A stretch of 64,000 nt of DNA from assembly GCA_028689585.1 (NCBI GenBank), contig JAQVCW010000003.1:62001-126000 (forward strand), read 5' to 3'. The position numbers were made by a program, and so were the translations under genes. The notes under the pieces are model-generated. The model was not told where the DNA came from. It saw only the letters and a program-made list of their open reading frames with translations, and made no database searches. Positions 51,940 through 60,409 of this stretch are shown here, in pieces (within the stretch, counting starts at the first letter, position 1; every line of letters begins with the position of its first letter). The DNA is from Lachnospiraceae bacterium (GTDB lineage Bacteria; Bacillota; Clostridia; Lachnospirales; Lachnospiraceae).

Positions 51940-53510
51940 TGCGTCACCTGGCTTTCTATCAATACCGTCTGACCTTCTTCCAGTCCCTGGCTCACCGCAA
52001 CGGTCTGACCATTGGAATACTCTGTTTTAACAGTGACCTCTTCCATACTTCCGTCTTCGTTCTTCACTTTCACATAGCTTCTGGAGCCATCCTGATAAAC
52101 TGCTTTATTGGACACGTATAACGTATCTGTACTTTCTTTTTCTACAAAAGTCACATTGCCGGTCATTCCGGTATAGATTTTAGAAGTATCCCCGGCAATT
52201 TTCACTTCCACATCATAATTGACGGTAGAAGAACCGATGGAGGAAGAAGATGAAATACTTTCCACTTCTCCGCTAAATGTCTCATCTTCATATGCGGTCA
52301 ACGCAACTGACACGGTATCTCCGATTGAAATCAGTGAAATATCACTCTGACTCACCGCAACGGTAATGGTCACATCATCGTCATTTGCATAGGTGATGGC
52401 AGTGGAATCACTGGTCAGCGTATCACCTGCAGCATATGCGATTTCGGTAACTTTACCGGAATATTCCGCATAAATAATGCCGTCCCCGATTTCTTCATTA
52501 AATTCATCCAGCGCGTCCTGAGCTTCTTTCAGTGTATCCTGGGCGTCCTCCAGGTCATCCTCCAGACCATCGGTATCAATAGCATACAATTCATCTGCAT
52601 ATTTATAATTAGTCATTGCATTTTCATAAGTCTGCTTTGCCTCAATGGACTGGGTGGTCAGATTATTTTTTGCAATCTGCAGATTCGACTCTACCGTGCT
52701 GTAAACCAGTTGAGCATCTTCCAGCTCATCATCATAATCATATCCGCTGTCCACGTAGCTTTGATAAGTGTCTACGTCATCCTGTGCGTCTTCCAGCTCC
52801 TCTTCCAGATCGGATACTGTATTTTCCAGGCTCTGTATGGTCGCATCATAGGTTTCCTGAGCAGTTTCGCCATTCACCAGATACATCTGATAGGTATAAT
52901 CTGCCTCCGCTTTCTTGCTCTCCACGTTGATTTCTTCCTGCTGCACCTGCAGTGTGGCACTGGCTGCGGCAGCCTCCAGATCACTTTTATAGTCATCGAT
53001 ACTGTCCTGCGTAATCTTCATGACGGCATCCCCTTCGCTTACGTTCTGTCCTACGGACACATAGATTTCTTCTACCTCCAGAGAAGTTTCCGTGCCGGTG
53101 GAGGTGCTTCCGGAAGAAGTGGTATTCTGTCCTGTGGATGTCATACTCATATCAGTCCCCGCGGATGCACCGGACATATTCATCTGTCCCGATGTCTGAG
53201 CGGATGATGTCTGAACGGAAGCGGAAGTATCACTGGAGGAGCTTGAAGAATCGCTGCCGGATACTTCCACCACTTCCGGAACCGAAAAAGTCTGTTCCGA
53301 ACTTCCAAAGCTGACTGTCCCGCTTTCACTGATACCGGAAACCACGGAGCCGTATCTCACCAGCTCTTCTTTATAGGATACTTCCTGGCTGGTGTCACTT
53401 TTCACAAAAATATTTCCATAGTTAAAATAAACAAATGTGCCTGCACCTCCGGCCAGAATAAGAACTGCCAGGATTTTCACCCCTGTATGTTTCTTCTTTT
53501 TTCTACTCAT
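51936..53510 (-). CDS. MacA/HlyD-like efflux adaptor protein
   Basis: A 524-residue membrane-anchored adaptor. One N-terminal helix (about 8-28) is followed by a lipoyl half (LEVEEIYVSVGQNVSEGDAV), a long coiled-coil hairpin (about 180-325, many Glu/Asp/Ala heptads), the second lipoyl half (IIYAEYSGKVTEIAYAAGD) and a beta-barrel domain (VSQSDISLISIGDTVSVAL). A Ser/Thr-rich insertion lies before the first lipoyl half. Such proteins bridge the permease to outer layers in MacAB-type systems. It overlaps both neighbours by a few bases, so it is firmly in the operon. Confidence 0.92.
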   Translation of the reverse strand: MSRKKKKHTGVKILAVLILAGGAGTFVYFNYGNIFVKSDTSQEVSYKEELVRYGSVVSGISESGTVSFGSSEQTFSVPEVVEVSGSDSSSSSSDTSASVQTSSAQTSGQMNMSGASAGTDMSMTSTGQNTTSSGSTSTGTETSLEVEEIYVSVGQNVSEGDAVMKITQDSIDDYKSDLEAAAASATLQVQQEEINVESKKAEADYTYQMYLVNGETAQETYDATIQSLENTVSDLEEELEDAQDDVDTYQSYVDSGYDYDDELEDAQLVYSTVESNLQIAKNNLTTQSIEAKQTYENAMTNYKYADELYAIDTDGLEDDLEDAQDTLKEAQDALDEFNEEIGDGIIYAEYSGKVTEIAYAAGDTLTSDSTAITYANDDDVTITVAVSQSDISLISIGDTVSVALTAYEDETFSGEVESISSSSSIGSSTVNYDVEVKIAGDTSKIYTGMTGNVTFVEKESTDTLYVSNKAVYQDGSRSYVKVKNEDGSMEEVTVKTEYSNGQTVAVSQGLEEGQTVLIESQVTQ

Positions 53511-56500
53511 TGTCAGTCACCTCGTCTGTTTTACTTTCTTCTGATTCTGCTGATGCCGTTTCTTCCGTATTTCCAGCTTCTATTGCTGTGCTTTCTTCTT
53601 CCGTATTTCCGGCTTCTATTGCTGTACTTTCTTCTTCCGTCCCCTCAGCCACATCTGAAACAGTGACTACAGCAGCGGTTCCGGAGCTTAGACGGCCATT
53701 TGTATTATCTATGGCAATATCCACTTCGTAATTAACCGAAGTCCGCGATTCTCCGCTGGTCACATCGGTTGCTTTTTCTGACACGGTTCCTTCCTGATCT
53801 CTGCTGCCGGACAGAGCAACGGATACCGTATCTCCCACATTCAGCTTTGAAATATCATATTGAGATACTTCGATTGGAATAGTGATCACATTGGTATCAT
53901 ACAGCGAATAAAGTTCTGTCGCTGCGCTTAATATATCTCCTGCTTCATATCCAACTGATGCCACCGAGCCTGCCACGTCCGCTGTCACTATTCCATTTTC
54001 CATACTGTCCAGAAGCGTTTTTTCGTCTTCCAGCGCCTGCAGGTCATCCTTTGCCGCCTGCAGATCATCTTCCAGTGAGGCCATGGTTTCCTCATAAGTT
54101 ATCTCTGCCAGCTTGCCTGCAATGACCGCCGTATCATAGGTATATTGGATACCCAGCCTGGTTGCCGCTTCATTTCTGGTGATCTCCGCCAGTTGATCCT
54201 CTACGTCCTCTTTCGAATCCTCCAGTTGATCAATGAAATCTTCCGCATCATCACTGCTGGATGGCTCTTTTTCAATCAGGCTCTTCACACTGGTCAGATC
54301 GTATTCATCTCCAAAAAGGCTGTCATCCTCACCGGACTGCATTCCGTTGGCTGCTGCATCCCCGTTTCCTCCTGCCGCGCTGACCGAAGCATCCCCGGCT
54401 CCGGAAGAGGCTGCTGTACCGGAAGTTCCGCCGCTCATCCCGCCAAGGGATGCTGCATTGCCGGAAGAACTCTGTGTTCCTGTATTTCCTGTGTTTTCTG
54501 TGTTTTCTGTATTTCCTGCAGCACCGGAACTTTCTCCGGTTTCCGTAGAGGAGGTGCCGCCTGTATTGGATTCTCCCCTCTGTGGAAATCCATCTGTATT
54601 GGTCTCTCCGGTGTTCGGAACGGTTGTCTCGCCTGTGCCAGTTTCACCGATATCCGGAGCAGTTGTCTCACCTGTGCCGCTTTCGCCCGTTTCCGGAGCG
54701 ATTGTCTCGCCTGTTCCGCTTTCGCCCGTATCCGGTACGGTTGTCTGGCCCATGCCAGTTTCACCAGTTCCGGAAGCGGTTGTCTCGCCTGTGCCAGTTT
54801 CACCGGTATCCGGAGCGGTTGTCTCGCCTGTGCCAGTTTCACCGGTATCCGGAGCAGTTGTTTCGCCTGTGCCGCTTTCGCCTGTATTCGGAGCGGTTGT
54901 CTCGCCTGTTCCGCTTTCGCCTGTATTCGGAGCGGTTGTCTCGCCCGTTCCGGTTTCGCCCGTATTCGGAGCGGTTGTCTCGCCTGTTCCGCTTTCGCCC
55001 GTATCCGGTACGGTTGTCTGGCCCGTGCCAGTTTCATCCGTTCCGGAAGCGGTTGTCTCACCTGAACCATTTTCACTCGCGCCGTTTTCCCCGGTGCCGT
55101 TTCCGCCAGCACCCGGCACCGTTGTTTCACCGGTCTGCGCTGCGTTATTTCCATTCGTTCCAGCCTGTGAACTTTCTTTTTTTGCCTCCAGCGCTTCCAG
55201 TTCTCCCTGTGCAGCATCCAGCGCAGCAGTCGCGTTGTTTACTTTTGTATAGAGTTCTTTTCTCTCTTTTTCCATACTCTGGAGCTGTTTTGCAATGTCT
55301 TCATATTTATTGATTTTGGTTTCTGCTGTCTGCAGCGCCTCCTTCGTCTGACTCAGTTCCTTTGTCAGATTGCTGTTCTCCTGCTGCAGTTTCAATATTT
55401 CTTCTTTTAATTCTTCTATCTGTTTTTTCTGATTTTCTATGGTTTCTGCATCATTGGTATTATTCTGTGTCTCTGACTCAGTTTCTGTTTCAGTTTCAGA
55501 AGACGCTTCTGCCGTCTCCGTTCCAGCTTCCGCCAGCGTTTCCATCGCTGTTTCCGGCAGGACTTCCGCCGCTGTCTCAGTCACAGACTCCGCAGCAGCT
55601 TCGGATGCAGTCTCTGCAGAAGCCTCAGATGCAGTCCCCGCAGAAGCTTCGGATGCAGTCCCTGCAGCAGCATTTGCCGATGTCTCCGTGACTGCCCCGG
55701 TTGTGGTGTCTCCTGCCGACTCTGCGGCGGCTTCCGTTGCCGCTTCCGTTACGGTTTCCGTCACAGCTTTTGCCTTGTCAGCTTCGCTGGTTTCCGGAAC
55801 CGCTGTTTCGTTTTCTGTCCCTTCCGCTGTTTTTCCATCCGCTGATTCTGTCTTTGCTGTGACCGTTGTATCGAGTGAAGCAGATATTATTTTTGCACCC
55901 AGGTCAATGGTTCCTACTCCGCAGAAAAGAGTGGTGTCCACTCCGGCTTCCTCAAAATATTGTTTTATCAGTTCATTATATCGATTATTTTTATCATTCA
56001 GCTCTTCATTGGCCTGAAGCTGTGCAGCCTTTAATTCTGATACTTCCTTTTTCTTCGCTGCTATCTGACTGTCAATATCCTCTGTCTGCTCTGTCAAGGG
56101 CTGTGTCTCGGACTGGGTTTCTGATTGTGCTTCACTCTCCGTTTCCCTTCCGTTCTCTGAACCCATATTGTTTTCCGATCCTGCATTTTCCATGGCCGAA
56201 GCATCATTTCCTCCTGCCCCGCCTCCTGACGAGCTGCTTCCTGACGCTCCCGAAGCGGTGGAAGAATCATAACTGCCATCGTCAATCCCTTCCTGCAGTT
56301 CTTCAATCCGGTCATCGATGTCTTCCAATGTATCCTCGTGATCCTCAATCGTATCTTCCAGTTCCTTTTCTGACTTTTCTTTTACAAATTCTGCCTGATC
56401 GGCCTCCGCCTGCGCAATCTGCAGTTCATATGCCGCCGATTCTATTCCCTGATCATACTCAAGCTGCTCATTTGTCAGACTGTTTTGGGCGCGCAGGATA

Positions 56501-56778
56501 GCTGCCGCATAATAGTCTGCTGCATCCTGATAGGTGTCATCTGTCACCTTTAAGATCTGATCTCCCTCACTGACATAGCTTCCTTCTGCTATATATACTT
56601 CTTCCACTTCCAGGGAAGCGGCAGACAGATCCAGTTCTGAATAATAACTGGTCGTTGTCATCTGTGTCGTTCCGTCAAATTCCAATTCCTGAGCATTTAC
56701 CAGCAGCGCTCCTGCTTCCATAAACTGTGTGCCAGCCAGGCTCAGCGACAGCATTGCCATGATTTTTCTGTATTTCAT
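53503..56778 (-). CDS. Giant HlyD-like adaptor with 13-residue repeats and long coiled coil
   Basis: A 1091-residue exported protein, first gene of the efflux operon. A signal or anchor helix leads into a first lipoyl half (LEVEEVYIAEGSYVSEGDQI); the matching second half (ENGIVTADVAGSVASVGYEA) and a barrel (VSQYDISKLNVGDTVSVALS) are near the C-terminus, with an acidic repeat tail after them. Between the halves lie a coiled coil (about 100-170), Glu/Thr/Ala-rich spacers, a heptad-rich coiled coil (about 465-560) and about twelve GETTAPNTGESGT-type repeats. Typical adaptors are near 400 residues, so the hairpin has been massively expanded. It is the second adaptor for one permease. Confidence 0.85.
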   Translation of the reverse strand: MKYRKIMAMLSLSLAGTQFMEAGALLVNAQELEFDGTTQMTTTSYYSELDLSAASLEVEEVYIAEGSYVSEGDQILKVTDDTYQDAADYYAAAILRAQNSLTNEQLEYDQGIESAAYELQIAQAEADQAEFVKEKSEKELEDTIEDHEDTLEDIDDRIEELQEGIDDGSYDSSTASGASGSSSSGGGAGGNDASAMENAGSENNMGSENGRETESEAQSETQSETQPLTEQTEDIDSQIAAKKKEVSELKAAQLQANEELNDKNNRYNELIKQYFEEAGVDTTLFCGVGTIDLGAKIISASLDTTVTAKTESADGKTAEGTENETAVPETSEADKAKAVTETVTEAATEAAAESAGDTTTGAVTETSANAAAGTASEASAGTASEASAETASEAAAESVTETAAEVLPETAMETLAEAGTETAEASSETETETESETQNNTNDAETIENQKKQIEELKEEILKLQQENSNLTKELSQTKEALQTAETKINKYEDIAKQLQSMEKERKELYTKVNNATAALDAAQGELEALEAKKESSQAGTNGNNAAQTGETTVPGAGGNGTGENGASENGSGETTASGTDETGTGQTTVPDTGESGTGETTAPNTGETGTGETTAPNTGESGTGETTAPNTGESGTGETTAPDTGETGTGETTAPDTGETGTGETTASGTGETGMGQTTVPDTGESGTGETIAPETGESGTGETTAPDIGETGTGETTVPNTGETNTDGFPQRGESNTGGTSSTETGESSGAAGNTENTENTGNTGTQSSSGNAASLGGMSGGTSGTAASSGAGDASVSAAGGNGDAAANGMQSGEDDSLFGDEYDLTSVKSLIEKEPSSSDDAEDFIDQLEDSKEDVEDQLAEITRNEAATRLGIQYTYDTAVIAGKLAEITYEETMASLEDDLQAAKDDLQALEDEKTLLDSMENGIVTADVAGSVASVGYEAGDILSAATELYSLYDTNVITIPIEVSQYDISKLNVGDTVSVALSGSRDQEGTVSEKATDVTSGESRTSVNYEVDIAIDNTNGRLSSGTAAVVTVSDVAEGTEEESTAIEAGNTEEESTAIEAGNTEETASAESEESKTDEVTDNE
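54600..55075 (-). repeat. 39-bp in-frame minisatellite in the giant adaptor gene
   Basis: About a dozen 39-bp units encoding GETTAPxTGE(S/T)GT. Neighbouring units differ by a few bases and share higher-order pairs, a sign of unequal exchange. Confidence 0.9.
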
Positions 56779-57171
56779 TTTCAGCCACCTCACTAATTAT
56801 CCCGCTTATAATCCTCGTAAGAGTACCATCCATTGCTGAAACCAGACTGAAAAACCTTTGAACATTCTGTTAAATATACACCTCTGCAGAAGTGGCGCGC
56901 CGTTTCCCCTATTGACTGTTCCGGTATGCCCTGGTATATCTGATGCATTAGCAAGTGCCACTGACACTGAACAACCCCCGGTGGCTTTATCCTGGAAAAA
57001 GATTGGACTTCCACCAAGACGAACTTGCTCTTTACTCACCACCTACAGAGATGGGAGTCTCATCTTCTTTCAAGATAAAAAAAGACTCTGAATATCGCTA
57101 TCCAGAATCTTTTTCTCTATTTCATTCTTATTTTGTTTTATATCCCTGTCCGCCTCAGGTTCTGCCTGAAA
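56779..57171. other. 393-bp gap: possible gene remnant plus hydrogenase terminator
   Basis: On the minus strand, frames of 74-78 codons (56793-57017 and 56806-57042) look protein-like but break into two phases, ending in SGFSNGWYSYEDYKRDN in one and reading LANASDIPGHTGTVNRGNG in the other. I cannot name a family; a decayed transposon-related gene is possible. At 57077-57115 AGACTCTG / CAGAATCT with flanking T runs forms a terminator for the hydrogenase gene. The adaptor promoter must also lie here. Confidence 0.4.
57077..57115. terminator. Terminator after the hydrogenase-rubrerythrin gene
   Basis: Stem around AAGACTCTG (57082-57090) and CAGAATCTT (57103-57111), with a T run on either strand. 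It lies about 60 bases past the hydrogenase stop. Confidence 0.65.
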
Positions 57172-59220
57172 TTAATAGTTCTCTTTTCTCACCTCAAAGA
57201 AAGACTGGCTCATGCCGCATACCGGGCAGACTTCCGGAGCTTTTCTGCCGATGACCAGGTGTCCGCAGATGCGGCATTCCCAGATGGCCTCTTCTCCTTT
57301 TTCAAATACCTTTTTCATCTCCACATTGTTCAGCAGAGTGCGGTATCTTTCTTCGTGAGTCTTCTCGATGGCAGCCACCTTGCGGAATTTTTCTGCCAGA
57401 TCATGGAACCCTTCCTTATCCGCATCCTTTGCGAAACGGTCATACATATCAGTCCATTCGTAATTCTCACCCTCTGCTGCATGGAGCAGATTCTCAGCGG
57501 TAGTTCCCAGATTGCCCAGCTCCTGATACCATACTCTGGCATGTTCCTGCTCATTTCTGGCCGTCTTCAGGAAAATATCAGAGAGCTGATCATAGCCTTC
57601 CCGCGCTGCAATATTTGCAAAATAGGTATATTTATTTCTGGCCTGGCTCTCGCCGGAAAATGCTTCCATCAAATTCTTTTCCGTCTGTGTACCCGCATAT
57701 GGATTCGCTCCGCCGGCTGTTTCTTCAATCTTTTCAAATACAGATGCCGGCTGCCTGCAGATCGGGCAGGTAAAACCTTCCGGCAATTCTCCTTCATGAA
57801 TATAACCACAGATACTGCAGCGGTATTTTACTTCACTCATAATTTTCTTTCCTCCTAATAATTGACTTTTGTCTTCGTAGTGTGTATGTAACATATTTTC
57901 AGCCAGCTCTGATAAAGGTTTTCCATAAAATTCCCGATAGAGCTGTTTGATTTCTTCATTGTCGTGGCTGTTTCGCAGAACCATCTCTTTATCTTTCCGG
58001 TATAATCCGGCTATCCTGGCCTTGCGCAGTTCATCTCCCTTTTCCAGAGTGCCCTTCGGCTGACCACCGCCGCCAATACAGCCACCCGGACAGGTCATCA
58101 CTTCGATAAAATGATACTGCTTTTCTCCGCTCTTTTGCCGCTGGATCAGGCGCTCCGCATTTGCAGTTCCATAAACCACAGCAACATTGACATCCAGCTC
58201 TCCCACCTTCAGGGACGCTTCCTTAATGCCCTCCATGCCCCGCACCGGCTGCAGCTCATATAGAACAGAAGGTGCCGCTTCTCCGGTAATAAATTCATAG
58301 GCTGTCCGAAGCGCCGCTTCCATCACACCTCCGGTATTTCCGAAAATAACGCCTGCACCGGAAGCTTCTCCCATCAAAGGATCAAATGCCGTCTCCGAAA
58401 GGCCGGTAAAATCTATCTTCTGCTCCTTTGCCCACTTCGCCAGCTCTCTGGTGGTAATGACATAGTCCATATCACGCATTTCTTCTTTTCCCAGATAAGT
58501 GCCTGCCGCATTCATCTCCTCCCGGCGGATTTCATATTTTTTCGCCGTGCACGGAGTTACCGCCACATTGACAATCTTACTCGGATCCAGTTTCCTTTTC
58601 TTCGCAAAATAGGTCTTGATCGTGGGACCCTGCATTCCAATCGGGCTCTTCGCAGAAGATATGTGTCCCAGCAGATCTGGATGATACATCTCCGCATATT
58701 TCACCCAGGCCGGACAGCAGCTTGTAAACTGGGGCAGAGGCTTTGTTCCTTTGGTAATCCGCTCAATCAGTTCACTGGCCTCTTCCAGAATGGTCAGATC
58801 TGCCGAAAAATTAGTATCCAGCACATAATCAGCGCCCAGTCTGCGAAGCAGGGATACCATCTTTCCTTCCACAAAGCTGCCGTCAGCCATGCCGAATTCC
58901 TCGCCAAGGGCAATCCGCACCGATGGAGAGGTGCTGAATATCACGATCTTGTCCGGATCCGCAATCGCTTCCGCTGCCTGCTGATATTCGAACCGTTCTG
59001 TGATGCTGCCCACCGGACAGACATTGGCACATTGACCGCAGTGAATGCAGACCGCTGTGTCCCCGGTATCCGCCAGTGAATACGTGCCGTGTACCCCGAT
59101 GTCCCTGGTACAGACCGTCTTGCATTGACCACATTTGATGCAGAGAGCCTCCTCCCGCATAATAGCCGGATTATCCGGTTCTATCGGAACCCGGATATCA
59201 GTTGATAAATGTTTGCTCAT
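57172..59220 (-). CDS. [FeFe] hydrogenase fused to rubredoxin-rubrerythrin-rubredoxin module
   Basis: A 682-residue fusion. Residues 1-100 hold two 4Fe-4S motifs ([22 protein letters not shown]). The H-cluster domain has [16 protein letters not shown] and [14 protein letters not shown], so all four cluster cysteines are present. Residues 461-682 form a rubrerythrin: rubredoxin [14 protein letters not shown] at the front, a four-helix di-iron part ([28 protein letters not shown]) and rubredoxin CRICGHL..CPVCG at the end. The fused protein could couple H2 or ferredoxin to peroxide or oxygen reduction. An AGGAGG at 57851-57856 stands ten bases before an in-frame ATG at 57840, so the rubrerythrin may also be made separately. 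It has its own promoter. Confidence 0.92.
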   Translation of the reverse strand: MSKHLSTDIRVPIEPDNPAIMREEALCIKCGQCKTVCTRDIGVHGTYSLADTGDTAVCIHCGQCANVCPVGSITERFEYQQAAEAIADPDKIVIFSTSPSVRIALGEEFGMADGSFVEGKMVSLLRRLGADYVLDTNFSADLTILEEASELIERITKGTKPLPQFTSCCPAWVKYAEMYHPDLLGHISSAKSPIGMQGPTIKTYFAKKRKLDPSKIVNVAVTPCTAKKYEIRREEMNAAGTYLGKEEMRDMDYVITTRELAKWAKEQKIDFTGLSETAFDPLMGEASGAGVIFGNTGGVMEAALRTAYEFITGEAAPSVLYELQPVRGMEGIKEASLKVGELDVNVAVVYGTANAERLIQRQKSGEKQYHFIEVMTCPGGCIGGGGQPKGTLEKGDELRKARIAGLYRKDKEMVLRNSHDNEEIKQLYREFYGKPLSELAENMLHTHYEDKSQLLGGKKIMSEVKYRCSICGYIHEGELPEGFTCPICRQPASVFEKIEETAGGANPYAGTQTEKNLMEAFSGESQARNKYTYFANIAAREGYDQLSDIFLKTARNEQEHARVWYQELGNLGTTAENLLHAAEGENYEWTDMYDRFAKDADKEGFHDLAEKFRKVAAIEKTHEERYRTLLNNVEMKKVFEKGEEAIWECRICGHLVIGRKAPEVCPVCGMSQSFFEVRKENY
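57840..57856 (-). promoter_or_regulatory. Internal ribosome binding site and start inside the hydrogenase fusion
   Basis: A perfect AGGAGG (57851-57856 on the minus strand) ten bases before ATG at 57838-57840, in frame, exactly where the rubrerythrin module begins. The resulting protein would be 222 residues. Confidence 0.55.
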
Positions 59221-59376
59221 TCGTACCTCCTCATTCTTTTCTCTGATGTTTCAAATATCAATTTCCACTTTATTTCTCGCTGTTTTCTTTAATATCGATA
59301 TTGATTACTGTTATTATTTATATTATTGCATAGTTTCAAATAAATTGCAAGTGTTTTTCGCTGTTTTTCTTTTCAT
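59221..59376 (-). promoter_or_regulatory. Hydrogenase promoter with palindromic operator candidate
   Basis: On the minus strand TTGAAA (59334-59339), 17 bp, TAATAA (59311-59316). A perfect palindrome AATATCGATATT (59291-59302) lies at the expected transcription start, where a repressor would block initiation. A GAGGAGG site precedes the ATG. Confidence 0.5.
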
Positions 59377-59684
59377 TTTGTTACCATTCACGGCCAATTT
59401 ACAGCGACATGCCTGCCAGGGCATCTGACCGTCTGGCGCAGGGAAAGACCGCAGCCGCACATTTGCAGGAGTTCTAAGCATCTTGCTCTCTGGAATGCGG
59501 TGATGGAATAAGAGGGCCTTTGTCTGAGCCTGTGGCGAGTTAGGCCCTCTTATTCCTGTCTGAGCAGCATTTCAGAGAGCATAGATGCTCTTGGACTCCG
59601 AAACAGTGCTGCGCGGTCTTTTCCTGCGCCAGACGGTCAGATGCCCTGGCAGGCATGCCGCGTCTGCCGTGAATGGTAACTTCA
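59377..59684. mobile_element. Complete nested palindromic element, copy 2, with 13-bp flanking direct repeats
   Basis: Four nested stems: GTTACCATTCACGGC (59380-59394) / GCCGTGAATGGTAAC (59666-59680); CATGCCTGCCAGGGCATCTG with its partner at 59635-59659; AGCATCTTGCTCTCTGGAATGC with GCATTTCAGAGAGCATAGATGCT; and GGAATAAGAGGGCCT / AGGCCCTCTTATTCC. The loop TTGTCTGAGCC..GGCGAGTT is shared with copy 1. TTTTTCTTTTCAT at 59364-59376 and 59685-59697 looks like a target-site duplication. There is no transposase; I infer a non-autonomous element, or a large structured RNA. Confidence 0.7.
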
Positions 59685-59821
59685 TTTTTCTTTTCATCGT
59701 TACAGTCCACTCTTCCTCTGGAACTGGAATACCTTTTTTGCTTCCCCTTACGAACTCGTTTCGGATCACGCATCTGATGTGCGGTCGGGCAGTTCTCTTC
59801 CATTTCATATTCCGCCCTAAT

Positions 59822-59854
59822 AAAAAAGCGTACAATTGCATTTAGCAACTGTAC
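59822..59854 (-). terminator. Terminator of the 79-residue protein gene
   Basis: GTACAATTGC (59830-59839) / GCAACTGTAC (59845-59854), followed by a T run on the minus strand. It begins 22 bases after the stop. Confidence 0.8.
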
Positions 59855-59875
59855 ACTCCTTAATTTTGCTTACCA

Positions 59876-60115
59876 TTAATCCAAATAGTTACCTACTGGC
59901 GATGTGTTATACTGTTTCATGACTTCAATCATAACCGATCCATCTGGCTCTGTGTTTTCAAAAATAATTTTATATTTCGTTCCACTCTTCTGTAACTGGG
60001 ACTTATACTTATTGACCTCCTCATTAACAAGTTTTACTGCGTAATCATGACCAATGTCATCCTTTAATAAAAAATGCAATGTCTGTGTAATACAAGCTGC
60101 TTTTACTCTTTTCAT
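59876..60115 (-). CDS. Small hypothetical protein, 79 residues
   Basis: A basic, soluble protein with a predicted helix-rich N-terminus (MKRVKAACITQTLHFLLKDD) and a beta-like C-terminus (KYKIIFENTEPDGSVMIEVM). It has its own strong promoter and terminator, which supports it as a real single-gene unit. The base composition is AT-rich like the MATE gene beside it. I do not recognise the family; it resembles small proteins seen near mobile elements in gut Firmicutes (recollection only). Confidence 0.65.
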   Translation of the reverse strand: MKRVKAACITQTLHFLLKDDIGHDYAVKLVNEEVNKYKSQLQKSGTKYKIIFENTEPDGSVMIEVMKQYNTSPVGNYLD

Positions 60116-60146
60116 ATTGCTTAACCTGCCTTCTTAAGATATCTCT

Positions 60147-60175
60147 ATTATATCAATGCAAAATTTTATTTGTAA
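60147..60175 (-). promoter_or_regulatory. Promoter of the 79-residue protein gene
   Basis: On the minus strand TTACAA (60170-60175), 17 bp, TATAAT (60147-60152), about 30 bases before the ATG. The remaining 60176-60409 is AT-rich and shows no further feature that I can support. Confidence 0.65.
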
Positions 60176-60409
60176 GCATTTTTTCTTTTCTTTTGTTCAT
60201 TTCGTCGTAATTCACAAATACAATCACATTCTCATTTGTTAATTTTTTATATATCTCTATTATTTTTATTGATCTATTCTCATATCTAATTCTGATACAA
60301 TTCTTTTAAGATCGCGATACACTTTTCATATCCTAAGTCACTGCTATTTAAGGTAATTGTGTAATTAGATGCCATACCCCAGAATTGTAATAATTCTCTT
60401 TGACATTTT

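Noticed and set aside
54145-55313. Three long plus-strand or opposite-frame ORFs rich in Cys/Phe/Arg or Pro/Val/Ser
   Set aside because: They are antisense or frame-shifted shadows of the 39-bp repeats in the giant adaptor gene, kept open only by the repeat pattern.
59540-59848. Minus-strand ORFs of 89 and 102 codons over the palindromic element
   Set aside because: They translate the arms of the palindrome and run through its terminator; composition is Arg/Lys/Cys-rich without a recognisable fold. A real coding role cannot be excluded for the part near 59700-59848.
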